From the NCBI GenBank assembly GCA_016617855.1, contig JAECUM010031679.1, positions 1-64,000 of the forward strand: DNA of 64,000 bases. The letters are read 5' to 3'. Made by a program: the position numbers and the translations under genes. This document shows, piece after piece, positions 31,354 through 44,016 of the stretch. The DNA is from Megalonaias nervosa. Taxonomy: Eukaryota; Mollusca; Bivalvia; Unionida; Unionidae. The notes beneath the pieces are model-generated. The model was not told where the DNA came from. It worked only from the letters and a program-made list of their open reading frames with translations, and did no database searches. Positions within the stretch are counted from its first letter, which is position 1. Each line of letters begins with the position of its first letter.

Positions 31354-32762
31354 CTCTGTCTGTCTTCTTTATATATTTTGAAGGGAGATAACCCTGTCTT
31401 CCAGCTGATGTAAATTGCCCGTGTTATGGTACATGGCATGTAATGCTAGGTACTAAGTATTTGATACATGCCTCATCTGAGGTAACAAGTTTGCTTGTAT
31501 CTTTTCATCTATAATCGTTCAGTAATTGATAAATTGTTAAAAATCATCTTGTATCAAACAATATAATAATTTTAAGACCTTAGGATAAATAAATATATGT
31601 CGCAATATGGCCTTATAAAACTAATGTTCTGTATTGATTTTGTGTAGTCAGCTTAACCAAAACTCACTCCCAGAAACGCATTATCGATCTCCAGACTGCA
31701 CAAGTCTGTCAGTCTTGTAATTTAAGCCGTTGTATCGATCCAACATGGCATTTCGTTTTCTGTACATACTGCAATGTATTTTAACCAAGGCAAATGTATA
31801 AAATCGTAGGTTTCGTGATTTATTTTATAATAACGTTTTTCAGAATCAGAAATGTAATACTGATCACTTATGGAAATTTCCCGTTAGATGACTTTATAAT
31901 AATTTTTTGCAACATATATCTAAGATGAGTCTGTGGTCCAGTGCCAACGCGTTTGATTCTCGTACTCGAAGTGTGCTGTTCGATTCTCATGACTGACATA
32001 TTGTCGTCGATGGCGATACGATGCAATTTTTCTAATAATTAAGGGTCCGAAATTCAGCAAAAAAATACACTCTCCCATCGTGTCACCACGTAGTGGGTGC
32101 ACATTTGCACTCCCCGGGGTTGATTATTGGGGAAAAATCTGTTGAACGTAGGTAAATCCCCGGTTTGTATTTGCCGTCTTTATATGTTGTGCAGTCCATA
32201 AAAAATACGGTTCGCCTTCTGAACTTTCTAAGATATCGTTTGATAATTTTGGGGTTTATATGCGGGTTGTGTCTGTTTCGTCACCATCTGAACTTCCTAG
32301 CAATCTAGGAGTTCACATGGTGGTTTGTGTCTGTTTCGTCACTTTCTTATTTTTCTAGAATGTCGTTTGGCAATCTAGAATTATTCACATGGGGGTTATA
32401 TGTTGTGCTGTCCATAGAGTTAAGTTAGAATTAAGTTTATATGTAACTGCGCTGTCCTTAATTAAGTTTATATGTAACTGTGCTGTCCTTAATTAAGTTT
32501 CTGATTAAGATTGTGTGTTGCGCTGTCCTTAATTAAGTTTATAATTAAGATTATGTGTTGTTCAGTCCTTAATTAGGTTTATAAATAAGATTATGTGTTG
32601 TGCAGTTCTTAATTAAGTTTATAATTAAGATTATATGTTGTGCAGTCCTAATATATAATGCTGTAAATATGCTTGCTGTAAATACGCTATAATTATGTGT
32701 TGTCTATAAAAACATCGCTCTCTGAGGAATATTATTTTTATTTTATTGTTTTAAACAAATAT
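31354..32762. other. Right-end non-coding region of the Polinton-like element
   Basis: No ORF with protein-like sequence. From 32255 to 32400 a segment with TGTGTCTGTTTCGTCAC occurs twice. From 32418 to 32655 five or six units of about 40 bp share CTTAATTAAGTTTATAATTA and TATGTGTTGTGCAGTCC. The region then enters the right terminal repeat. It could hold replication or transcription signals, but nothing specific is visible. Confidence 0.5.
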
Positions 32763-33015
32763 TTATAGTAGTAGAGGAAAATGAGTTGTTTCTATCTCAG
32801 AGACCCCCTTTCCCCTACAAACATATTTCATCACCTGTGAAAAAATTACATATTTTTTCATGCTCAGGCTGGTAAAGAAAATGTCAGCGTAGAAGCGTTT
32901 TGTCGGGGAATGGGGGTTGGGGGGTTGGGTTGGGTTGGTCAAGTAAATGTCAGCGTAGAAGCGCTTGGGAGGGAGAGGGGGTCTCTGAGATAGAAACACC
33001 ATTTTCCGTTACTAC
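32763..33015 (-). repeat. Right terminal inverted repeat, internally palindromic
   Basis: Read on the minus strand it starts GTAGTAACGGAAAATGGTG, then TTTCTATCTCAGAGACCCC, and ends with the same block inverted. It is 48 bp longer than the left copy because a segment containing GTCAGCGTAGAAGCG is present twice (32883-32897 and 32950-32964). Confidence 0.75.
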
Positions 33016-33021
33016 TGTGTT
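33016..33021. repeat. Target-site duplication, right
   Basis: TGTGTT, identical to 16300-16305. Two extra bases (AC) separate it from the point that corresponds to the left terminus, so the exact end is uncertain by 2 bp. Confidence 0.6.
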
Positions 33022-34162
33022 TTCAAATAATAGTGCAACACGGTCAATGACCTTTTTTCTATTAAACAAGATCAGTCAAAGACAACCAAGACCACTTAGT
33101 CAGCCGATAAAATTCTACAGCGAATAGAAGTATGTGTTGCCGTATGGATATAGGGAGATTTCAACTGGCGCTAAACATCAACAATTGTATTGAATAAAGA
33201 ACAAGTAACTTCATGTATGATATATAATTGAGCAAAAATTTCGTTGCAGTTCTAGTACGATACAGGCTATCACTCTTATTAACAAATCATTACAGCTGTT
33301 AAAAACATTTGATCATACCATGTGATCAAAATACTGTTCACTGAACAGAGATATGGAACGTCTGCTTCGAAGGAAACAATTTTAACACAGAATCTAATAG
33401 TCATGCCTTTTTATTTTTATCGATAATCAGTATGTTATTATAGGACATAAAGCATAATAAATAACTCACACAAATTTATATACTTAATATGCATGTTATG
33501 ATTAAAGTTTCAAGGAATTTTTACAGAATGCAATATTTATTATTTTAACTTAAATTTGTATCATTTAAATAAAGATTATGATTATTGCTTAAATACAGCA
33601 TTACTACTAACATTGTATACAAATACTGCAAATATCCCTACTGTGTTCTAAGTTAGCAATTTCAGTAACATGATACAAGATATATCAGGCTGATTAAGTA
33701 AATTAGGATGATGTATATTTTATATTTAAAATTTATCATTTCACGTATATGTATTCTTATATCTAGAATGTATAACTTTAAGTATATCATTTATATATCC
33801 AGGATTTGTGTAATTTCAAATAAAACGATAGTTTGGTTCAAGACTGCACAGCGTTCGCCTTCCTTTTCTTACAGATCTATTTTGGTACCTCTCTACATCT
33901 CAGCGATGTGAAAGAACACCTTCATCGCCAAGAGTGACACCTCCGTAAAGGGAGGCCCGTACTTCCTGTCGATCATAGAATGCCCGCCAATAGACTGGCC
34001 ATGATGAAGAGAACTCTGTCATAAATCATCATCCCATAACAATTTGTTGAAACTACCAGTCAAAACGTTTCATAACAAGTACTGAGAAAAATTCATTTCA
34101 TAACAAGAACTGTGCAAAATTATCTTCACAACAAGTTACAGCAAATATCTCTCATAACACTC
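33022..34162. other. Non-coding AT-rich sequence
   Basis: No gene is supported. At 33845-34003 both strands show short protein-like frames and there is a good acceptor (TTCCTTTTCTTACAG), so a small exon is conceivable but cannot be assigned. Confidence 0.35.
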
Positions 34163-34891
34163 TTAAATTCCCGTCTGATACACACTTCCGACAGCCTTCA
34201 GAAAGTCCTCTGCGACGATCTCGTGCTTATCGTACGCGTCCCACAGATCTATGATTTTAGAGTCTATGTGGAGGTATATGTCACGTCTGTGGCGTAAGAG
34301 GGTGGCCTCCGACACCAGCTGCATCTGCAGTGTCACGAGCTTGGCCTGTCGCAGTAGCAGTGGCAGCAGAAAATATAGTTGCAGATTATGCCGGCCTGCC
34401 TTGAAGCTTAACCTGCGATGCCAGCCTGTAAAGATGAATAATATGTAAGATCTAGTATAAAGTTAAAATGATATGTTATAATACTGCTCAAGATACAAAT
34501 GAAAGAAAATATATACGAGTATTTAATCAAATGTTTGTATTGGGGAGGTGGGTTGCATTTTGAGGGCCTAACTACTCTCCAGATCATTATTCGTGCGGAT
34601 AGTCTTTTCGTAGATAGAGCACTCCTGCTCAGACCATAGGGAGCTGTCCAATCACTGGTCGTTGATATACTGCAATATCTCTCACGTGGGTTGTGTGTTT
34701 CACTCCGCCTTATCTTGAAGCTTCAGGAATGCGCGGCGGATGTGTTCCTCTGGTAGGAATGGAAGCGCCAACAACTTGCAAATCAAGAGATGTGGTCCCT
34801 CCTGCCTCTCGTAGCTCCCCTTGAGGTCCACCTCCACCACCTTCCGCAAAACAGTTTGAACATAGGGGAAGGTGCATTCCTTTATATTCAA
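34163..34891 (-). pseudogene. MULE/FLYWCH-type transposase C-terminus, two exons
   Basis: The upstream exon (34576-34891) reads FPYVQTVLRKVVEVDLKGSY and LLALPFLPEEHIRRAFLKLQ, then EILQYIND and CSIYEKTIRTNNDLE. It carries three in-frame TGA codons. A 150-bp intron (34426-34575, GTAGTT donor, TTTACAG acceptor) precedes the last exon, WHRRLSFKAGRHNLQLYFLL, then SKIIDLWDAYDKHEIVAEDF and a stop at 34163. The RTNND.E.WHRRL signature joined across the intron is typical of Mutator-like transposases with FLYWCH fingers. These proteins move DNA by cut and paste. The N-terminal and catalytic parts are missing, so this is a truncated relic. Confidence 0.6.
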
Positions 34892-34939
34892 GCTGGGTCT
34901 TCCTAATTATGTGGGAAGAACACTGTTGTTCGGTGCCGG

Positions 34940-35060
34940 TTTGCGTGGGTAGGGAAACAAAATGGCGGATATGGAAGCGCAAACCTGTTGTGACGTCACG
35001 CGAAAACAACAGATGCCGTAGGCCACACGATTCATATTCGGCGTGGGGTTTGGGGAAGGG
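34940..35060 (+). promoter_or_regulatory. Possible CpG-rich promoter motif pair
   Basis: AAAATGGCGG (34959-34968, YY1-like) and a perfect CRE-type TGACGTCA (34991-34998) lie within a short CpG-containing stretch. No gene downstream on the plus strand is recognised, so the role is unsupported. Confidence 0.2.
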
Positions 35061-35350
35061 AAGGAGAGGGGTATGATGCCTTTGAAAAAAGAATGCAAAA
35101 TTGCCAAGTAGACCCAGCCTGAAACAAATATTCTAATTTACACAAGGAAAAAAAGGAAAAATTATGCGCATTATATTAATCGAACAATAAATTACATTTT
35201 TTCACTGTAAAATAAAGTTAAAATTTAAACGGCTGGAAGGAAAGTCTCTACCTCCTCTCCCGTCCCGAATTAAATGGCTGGTCATTTAGTTTTGGTATAT
35301 AAGAATTAGGAACGGTATCGTTTTGAACGATACACGGAAATAAGCAATAA

Positions 35351-35353
<3 letters not shown>

Positions 35354-35433
<80 letters not shown>
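35354..35433. repeat. Compound (CT)n(CA)n microsatellite
   Basis: About 20 CT units pass directly into about 19 CA units. Confidence 0.95.
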
Positions 35434-35440
<7 letters not shown>

Positions 35441-37255
35441 CTTCATATTTAATCAGAGAATGTTGCTGTTTTCACTGAGCCAATTTTTTTTTTTTTTTTT
35501 TTACCGATCTTCGTTACAGTATGTGACAATGTTCAAAGACATGTTGGAAACACAAAACACTGTCATTGGAAAAATCTGAAGGGTTAGAGAACACAAAATC
35601 GCAGAAAATACCAGTCGACGTTGTAGCTTCGCATGAAGCAGGGAACCAGGCCATTGAAACATGAGACACAGTGTGCATATGGAAATGACATGTGCATTGT
35701 TCTATCACCGCTTATGGGGCGCACAATGCGTCTACTGATCAGAAATGGAAAGTGCCGCTAATTCATTAATCAAGAACAATATTATCTTAAAAGAAAACAG
35801 AAACGAAAAGTGCCACTAAACAACACCGTGTACTAAAATATCACGACGATAAACATTCATTCTCTTCTCATCCATATTTATAGGCTACTGCATTTGTATG
35901 AGAAAAATATGAACTTTTTCTGAGTAATACTGCACGACCTTGGGAATCCAGTATTACTCCGAAATAATGAATTCAAATTTTCCCATATAAAAGCAGTAAC
36001 CTTTTTATGTACTCATTTCGCTTTCTTACCTAAGGCTTAATAATAATGGAATACACTACTAGAAAAAGTAACTGCATTTATGCTGTATTCAAAATAAATA
36101 CACAACCGTAGAAGCATCAATACACAATACTAATGCTCGGATTGCACCGCCTAGCGAACTTTGAACTTCGTCGAGCGCTTGACATTAGTTTTAAAATATT
36201 CTCATTTTTACGTACTTAAAATTAAAATTTGGAGTCATATTTTGAATGAATGCGCATTGTAAAAGCTTTAATAGTTGGTCTGGAATGGACATATTTTGTT
36301 TTCTGTTCATCCAACTCACTTCTGCTTTTCTAATGACGGACTGGATTTATTGGGTCAATTCATTGCAGTAAGGAGAATGTGACTTTAGTTGGAAATGTAG
36401 TCGAAATTACAGCACAGTTTCGGTGTGTATCACGTTTTCCATGACATGGGTCATGTCATTCGGATATGCAAAACTAAGAAAGTACATTTTGAGGAAATCC
36501 AAGATTCATAAATATATGTATATTTTATTACTATTATTATCACCAGCTAAAGAAGATACATGTTTATGCCCTGTTACGTGCATGATCGCTCTTGGAGGGA
36601 TTCCAGCTATGACCTGTATCATATATTGTATGTCCTCTATTGCTAGCCTAACATTGTACTAAAATAGTTAAACAGGGAAAATTGCAAAAGAGCTGTTGTA
36701 TGACAGTCCATTTAGCCAGCGGAATTAATACTTTTTCGCTGTCTTGGCTTATTGGCTCTGTTGCTCTTAGTTTCCTACCAAAACCTTCAGTTGCAGTTTA
36801 GTTTCGAATTTAGTGTTTTGACTGACTTATAAAATAGTACGTGTCTAATATATGTGCGATTGCCCTTGAACTCAGTATGGTTTTGTATGTTAGCCTTATA
36901 GAACCTAGAGGGCATTGATCATAGTCAGAACCATTATATTTGCGAGCAAAGTTGTTAATATTTCTACTAAATAACTTTTTAAATAATCAGAATGGTATTT
37001 TTAGCCTAAAGCATCCACAGCATGAGTGTACATGGTTTGTTTACATAGTAGTTAATAATACACGATACTAATGTTAGACACACGTGTCGTGTAGTATAAA
37101 GGTGTTCAGTATCGGAAAATATTGCACCATTCTGACAATGTAAAGTTAATGGAAAAAGAACACATAATATAGATGATTCTCATAAAAGTTCCTTGACTTT
37201 ATAAATATACACGTTTAAAGTGCAGGTTCGGAACACACCTATGTTTTCTTTCCAC
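35434..37255. other. Non-coding region
   Basis: AT-rich with a poly-T run at 35487-35502. No ORF over 80 codons resembles a protein family, and no repeat was identified. Confidence 0.4.

Positions 37256-37307
<52 letters not shown>
37256..37307. repeat. (AG)n microsatellite
   Basis: About 25 uninterrupted AG units. Confidence 0.95.
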
Positions 37308-37309
<2 letters not shown>

Positions 37310-37529
37310 TGCATGTGATACACATCTTTTAAAAGAAGCAAAAGTCACACATCATGCTTATTTTTATAATGTGGTCAATATTTGTACTTGTAACATCCAC
37401 ATGTTGTAACCAAGGTAATTTGGGCAAGTATGCACATAAGAAGGAAGGAAGTCAAATAAAAGCGTGAGAGGGATTGGTTGCATCAGTTCCTATGAAACCA
37501 ATATGGATGCAGAGATTAAAACTTAAGAT

Positions 37530-37685
37530 GTGTCTTGCTCATAGATCCATTTGTGCATAGAAGTTTGCATGCTTGCGAGCTAATGTGTTCATAGACCAAT
37601 TAGTGCATTGAATTGTGCATTCCTGCGAGTTGCTGAGTTCATGGATCCATTTGTGAATAGAATTTTGCATGCCTGCGAGCTGACA
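37530..37685. repeat. 50-bp triplicated repeat
   Basis: Three tandem copies of a 50-bp unit with ATAGATCCATTTGTGCATAG and TTTGCATGCCTGCGAGCT. 37686-38428 contains no recognisable gene. Confidence 0.8.
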
Positions 37686-38439
37686 TGTGAAGCACATTGC
37701 TTCATACATTATTTGTCGTCAGTCTAAACATGAAATATTCATTTGATGTCTTTTTACCTTACATGGACTTTGAAAAGTTGGAGAACTATACAATAATTTG
37801 ACAAGCAAAGATGTAATTGTCACAATCCTCGCCTTCTGACGATTCTGGTAAAACCCTGCTCCAAGAAGTCGGGACATTTTCATCAAAAGTTTGGGAAATT
37901 TTTCACACATAGATTTGTTTTCACACACAAGTCTGTTGCAATTTATTTTCAAATCTTCCATTACAGCAAATTTGAAAATTAACATCACACAGCAAAATGA
38001 TTTATATCTGTAAGAAAAGTTCCCTTTTTAAATAGAATCAGTAGTAGAAGTTGCTGTTGTTGTCTTGTTTAAAAAACCCACCCCCGTCTCCAAAACAAAC
38101 CCTCAAAACAACAGTTTTTGTATAACAAGTTCTTAATATGAAACAATTGTCTCCTTATTCGTCTCATGTAATATAAATTTAGACTGCAATATATTGATTA
38201 TGTTCATTACTAACATTACCTTGAAAAATGAGGTGCCCTGTGTATATATAAAACCATTAGTTACTTTTACAAGCTAATTAATGTTCTGTGTTTTACAGGA
38301 TAGGAATCGTTCCAGCATATTTACCAAGCAGACACTAATTAACAAACTAGAAAACCAAATATTATTCAAAACTATATTCCATTTTCACTTTAAAATATAA
38401 TGCATGAGATAGAATGTGATTTCCTTCTGCCCGAAAAGT

Positions 38440-38691
38440 TGTTGTTGTTGTTGTATGGCTTAAAACCATTTTTCAGCACAAGATAGGCTATACATGGCGG
38501 CCAGTATCAACGGTGGAGGAAGAACCCATAAAACCCCCGGAAAGAACCACCGACCTACGAGAAGCTACTGGCAAGCTTTCTCACGTACCCACATTGACCA
38601 AGCACGAGACTCGAACCCACGCAGACAGAGGTGAGATGGCAGTGATCCGTAACGGTGAGCGCTTTAGACCACTTGGCCACTGGGGGCCCCC
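38440..38691 (-). mobile_element. tRNA-derived SINE
   Basis: On the minus strand the head has an A box, TGGCCAAGTGGTCTAA, and a B box, GGGTTCGAGTCTC, spaced as in tRNA promoters for RNA polymerase III. The body contains GGTGGTTCTTTCCGGGGGTT and TTCTTCCTCCACC, resembling conserved domains of animal SINEs such as Nin-DC, and ends in a (GTT)/(CAA)-type tail at 38438-38453. GCCCGAAAAGT (38429-38439) and GCCCAAGAAGT (38692-38702) flank it as a diverged target duplication (9 of 11 identical). Confidence 0.75.
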
Positions 38692-38819
38692 GCCCAAGAA
38701 GTACATGGTTTGATTCATCAGAAGGAAATGTAGTCCAAAAAGTCACTTAGCGTTTAACACTTGACCATTTGACATCATGCATTTATTGGCAGCTGAATCT
38801 TACGTTATGTATTGAATCA

Positions 38820-39480
38820 AAGCACAAAGTGTGTGTATCAACCGTAACAAATGCCATCTATCTGAACACCTAGTCATTACAAATAACACCCATCTGAGCA
38901 CCGAGTCGTCACAAATGCTGTCTGTCTGAAAACTTAGACAAAGTGTGTTAACGACCATTATGAATGTCATTTATCTGAACATTAGTCAAAGTGTTTATCG
39001 ATCATTACAAATGCCATGTATAGGAACATCTAGCCGACGTGCATATCGACAATTATAAATGCCATCTATCTAAAGATCGAGTCATTACAAATGCCATCTT
39101 AACCACTAGTCAAATTGTGCGTATCGACCATAACAAGTGCTAACACCAAGTCATTACAAATAACATCTATCTGAACGCTTAGTAGCTACAAATGTTATCC
39201 ATCTGAACACCTAGCCTTTGCAAATGACCTCTGAACACCAATTCAAAGTGTGTGTATCGACCATTATGAATGCCACTTAGTAATTACAAATGCCATCTAT
39301 CGGAACATCACTTCAAAGTATGTGCATCGATCATCGTAAATGACATCTGTCTGAACACAGTCAAAGTGTATGTACTAACCATTACAAATGCCGTCAATCT
39401 CACCAAATCATTACAAATGCCATATATCGGAACACCAAACCAAAGTGTGTGCATTGACCATTACAAAAACTTCTATTTGA
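38820..39480. repeat. Degenerate tandem repeats
   Basis: Irregular units share ATTACAAATGCCATCTATCT, GAACACC and CAAAGTGTGTGTATCGACC. Period is variable (about 40-60 bp). Confidence 0.7.
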
Positions 39481-39486
39481 ACACCT

Positions 39487-39745
39487 ATAAACGTATGCTG
39501 CCTATCTGTACACTTGGTAACCACATCCCATCTATCTGTACACTTGGTAACCACACATCCAAGCTATCTGTACACTTGGTAACCACACATCCCAGCTATC
39601 TGTACACTTGGTAACCACACATCTCATCTATCTGTACACTTGGTAACCAAACATACCATCTATTTGTATACTTGGTAACCACACATCCCATCTATCTGTA
39701 CACTTGCTAACCACACATCCCATCTATCTGTACACTTAGTACAAT
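39487..39745. repeat. 32-bp minisatellite array
   Basis: Eight copies of a roughly 32-bp unit with ATCTATCTGTACACTTGGTA and ACCACACATCC. Confidence 0.9.
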
Positions 39746-40698
39746 TAGTCACATCAGTGGGGAAAATATTCAGATGTTGTACATATTAGTGCATTGGAAC
39801 AATATGGTTAGGTTTAATAAAAGAAACCTTTAGACCAAACCATGCTTAGAGTTTATTGCAGTACAAATCAACTATGAATTAATATATGTTAAAATCCAGT
39901 GCAAGTGGTATACTGTAACAGGATTGGCCTGAATGGATGCTTGGATCAAATGACAACACAACACAATGTGATGAAAGATGGAAGTTTATGAAATGAATGG
40001 TGTCAACAAAATAGTTACCTCCCTTACACTTCAAAACACAAGACCAGTAGTATTGTACATCAAATTTTCATTCAGAATAAAGTGTGCATGACTTTAACAT
40101 TATGCTGAATTTTCTTTTAACATTCATGTACATCTTGAAAATACTCAAACTCTGGTATATTTGTACCAAGGAAAGGTTCCGTTTAGCTTCTTTTCAACAC
40201 ATTACTATTATTTATATAATGAAAATAACCCTGACATGGATAACATGAAAATTAAACCGCAAATGTGGCTGTCCTAGACTGATATACATGAAATTACAAA
40301 AGCTGTGAAGTTACACTCTCAGATATAGCATTCATTTAGCACAGTGAATCAATATTTTCTGTCTGATAGCAAGTACTTTCTAATGCAAACTCTAATTACC
40401 AATGCATATTTTTGACGCAAAATTCGGAAGCCTATTGGGCATTTTCCTGCAGAGACTCATATTTTGAATCAATGGAAAAATTAAGGAATTCTCTCCATAG
40501 ATGTTTTTGAACGTGAACTGAGAAGATAGTCAAACTTTAGTTTAATGGTACCAAAGAAAGTTTAGTTTCGCTCCAAAGTAACATAACAATAATGTGCTAT
40601 AAAAACATAACCCAAAATCACATGGAGAAGATGATGAGTAAACCGAAAATGTGGCTGTATTAGATTGATATGCATTAAATTAATAATAAGTTGTGAAG
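39746..40698. other. Non-coding, with a diverged tandem duplication
   Basis: 40170-40345 and 40560-40698 (continuing at 44017) are diverged copies sharing AAATGTGGCTGT, GATATACATG, GCTGTGAAG and GCATTCATTTAGCA. The second copy is the insertion site of the solo LTR; the first keeps the empty site at 40307-40310. Confidence 0.55.
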
Positions 40699-43600
40699 TG
40701 TTACGTATAGGCTCGTTCAAAAGTAACAAAAGAAAAAAGTGAACACAACAAGCTTTGTAAGTTTTGACAAAAATAATTTATTTCCCTAGAAAACACGGTG
40801 AAAAGGTGAAAATATGAAATATTGCTTACGGTATGTGAAGAAAATCCAAACATTTAGCCCAGAATTGTGAAAATATATAAGTCCTATCAGTAAACAGTTC
40901 TAACAGAATCTAGTTTGAATCTCAAGTTGGTTCCAAAATGGATGATGATGACGTCAGATGAAGTCTTTACACGAATGTCCAGAATTTCACGTTGATCCAC
41001 AATTTGTACTGTACTGTTCCAATTTAGAATGAATTTCACTGAATGTCTTTGTCCTAAACAACTTTTGTAGTTCTCTAGGGAAAAAAATATTATTTAAAAA
41101 GTACCGTATATACTCGCGTATAAGCCGAATAATTTAGGAAAAATAAAGGCCTAGGAGAAGGGGGAGGGGGGTCGGCTTATCCGTGGGCCAGTGTCTAAAC
41201 TTGACAGTTTTTAAGTTTTTGTTGACTGCTGTGAAGGCTGTAAATCTTGGGACACGAAAAATATTTTTTTTTCTGTGCCCTAAGACATACGCATATAAAA
41301 AAAATCATTTTCGGTGACCCGACATTTATTAAACTGTTATCAAGCACTATGGTTGATTTTGTTATTATTTTGCATGTGCATATTTTCTAATTTCTCCAAC
41401 ACGAAATTAAATAAAGGTAAATACAGACTTAATTCGCGGACCGGTTGAATTAACCCGGAAGACCAGGCAGAACTATAATGCACAGTACTTACACAGTGCA
41501 AAGCGTGAATAGCATCACTTAAATCCTTATTTGTTCCCAAACATTATTAGATGCAGATTTTCGTTTGCTTTATTCACTGTTTTGACCAAATTGCATTCTT
41601 CCAGATAACATTTCAGCTAGTCCTTAATAGCTGTTTCATTTACGTTGAAATCATGCGCCCACTAGTTACTCATTTTCAATGATATAAGCGATCCTACAAT
41701 CTGAGGTAATATTTGTGAAAAAGTGTGCACGTTTAATCGTACAAGGCACATAACCAGCACAACTTACATGTTCACGAAGAGTGGTAATAACAAAGGCTAA
41801 AATTCTCATTATAGATTAACTAAGCACATCATCAATCTATCCATAGTATTAGCACGATTACCATTGTTTTGTAAAACGGGGTGTAAGGCATACCTGTCTA
41901 CTTTTCAGAAGCCAAGTAGAGAGACTGAAGAAAGAAACAGAGACTGGGACCTAAAGTCGGGAGTTTTATCGTGGCGTTTTTAAAGCCTTGTTTTCACTAA
42001 ATATAGCTAAAGGTTAGTCCTAAACAAACAAGAAAGCCAGCGCGATTCATTAAAAGTTAATCCCTATCGATGCAGCTATTTTGTGACAACGACTGGCCCT
42101 CCGTTGTGATTAAAAAAAACCCACGTTCTACACTACCGTGTGTTACGCAAGCACCAGCAACTGATTGGCATATAAAGGATACCAATTTTGCTGAACTAAA
42201 GGTACCTAAATAGGCAGCCTCACGGTACCGTACATGTGGCAACTATTTTCCCTCGTTGTATATCTGACTTTATTCCCTTAATGTCAACTCGTAAGGCATT
42301 TAGTATTGTTTACTGTAAAACATGTGTGTACTGAATTAGTTTTTTAAGGACACATAAGCTGCGTGGTATATATTTTCATTGCTTTTATTTTAACGATGGT
42401 AATTAAAATTCGTATATACGGTATAAGAATGCCAAGTGTTCACTCGTGTAAGTTTCTTTGGTGGGAATGTAGCTACAGCATTCACGGTGATATAACTGGG
42501 ATTGAAATTAATTGCCGACAGTTTTATTGTTATGGTTTATTTTTCTTCGGGCTTATTTTCTGAATTTTATATTGTTGTTGATGAACATGGCTTCCATGCA
42601 TTGCATACGATATATCTGTTTATGTAGGACTTTTATTTTTTTTAGGAGAAATGAAAATCGAAGACGTAATGTAATAATCAGGAGTTCTCTGCAAAAATCG
42701 GCATATATTATGAAATCGGGAGGTAGGCATGGAATGACCCCGAAATTCGTGATTTTATTTTTCTCCCGGCCTGAGAGTTGACAGGTATGGTGTAAGGTTG
42801 CTTACATCAGAGCAAACTACAACTCAGCTTTTACGGTATTAGCATAATTTACAAAGGATTATTTCTGAAACTTCGTCATTGTATTTTGGAGATATTAAAG
42901 TTTAGTGCAGTGGTGCCCATGATTCGACTCCAAGGGATGTGCTTCATTCAGCAGAATGTACTTCATTCAGCGTGTGTTCAAACCTACAATGTACATGCGT
43001 TGACGCCATTATGTAAATACGTTCAGTAGCCTAATTGCGAGCATTGAATCAAACCGTATTGTTGTTCGTTGTGTTGTCATACTGGGATCAAATTTTTAAT
43101 GAGTTATTTATTTACAATTTCAGGGCAAAATATAAACGTAATTACTGGTGCACTGATATAAAATGTCCAGTGCAATAATACATAAACAAACATTAATTGG
43201 GTCTGAAGGGAGAGGTAGTGTTACAGCAACTAGCGATTGCTCATTTCTTGTCATCGTTCGATCAAATTATACACAAGTCTAAATTAGGCAGAAACAATAA
43301 GAAAACAGAAAATTTAATAAATTATTTTTCAGACAAGTTTATACCATTTCATTTTAATAATCATATATAAGTATACGTGTACTTTTTCTTACTATAAGTT
43401 TGCCTAAATAAATGCATTTAGAACTTGCCGCATGCATCTTGTGATATCTCGGAGTTGTGGGTCGACTTATATGAGGGTCATGTACTTTGTAGTGTTTATT
43501 CCTGTTTAGTTGGGGGGTCGGCTTATACGCGAACGGGCTTATACGCGAGAATATATGGTAGATGAACTCCTATAGCTGTCATCTATAACAAGATACATCT

Positions 43601-44016
43601 CGAGCTCTACAGATATAAAGAAAATTAAACTCTTTATAAGAACTACTCTGACTATTTCACAGGGACCTAAGTGTTTTTAAACCGAACTAAGACGTCATTT
43701 CATGCACGCGTACGAAGAACGCGTGGTTATTTCGTCATCTGACAATCGCAGTACACAATGTAATCACACATGATTAGAAAAATGACCTTGGCCACAACCA
43801 ATCGTTTACGCTGGTTGTTTATCCAGTCGGCAATCTAAAATAATGCTTACGCAAGCCGAGGGTCATATTTACGTTCTAAATAAACACGATGTTTCTTTCA
43901 AAAATATCAGATCCCGTGAACATAATCATCATCATAATAAAATATAATGATACAAAAATGAAATAAAAAGAATTCAAATTTCAACACACAAGTAATTAAA
44001 CTACATGGTCGTAACA
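40699..44016 (-). mobile_element. Solo LTR of the Gmr1-like family, split by a nested transposon
   Basis: The minus strand starts TGTTACGACCATGTAGTTTA at 44016 and ends ACGAGCCTATACGTAACA at 40699, giving perfect TGTTAC/GTAACA ends. GAAG flanks both sides (40695-40698 and 44017-44020) as a 4-bp target duplication. The start aligns with the 3' LTR at 12974 and the end with the 5' LTR remnant at 8439-8522. Without the nested element the LTR is about 860 bp. No internal gag-pol is present, so it arose by LTR-LTR recombination. Confidence 0.82.
41104..43558. mobile_element. Non-autonomous TIR transposon inserted at TA
   Basis: The left end CCGTATATACTCGCGTATAA and right end (minus strand CCATATATTCTCGCGTATAA) are inverted repeats. 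Extended GTATAAGCCGA motifs occur at both ends and the right end has an extra copy. TA flanks both sides (41102-41103 and 43559-43560), as in Tc1/mariner/pogo-type elements. No transposase reading frame is evident in the 2.45 kb, so it depended on a helper. It interrupts the solo LTR and is therefore younger. Confidence 0.75.

Noticed and set aside
33845..34003. Possible exon on either strand
   Set aside because: Both strands give short protein-like frames and an acceptor exists, but neither strand can be favoured and no family is recognised.
42363..42781. Overlapping ORFs of 66 and 89 codons inside the TIR transposon
   Set aside because: No transposase motif (DDE/DDD) or helix-turn-helix pattern; likely chance frames.
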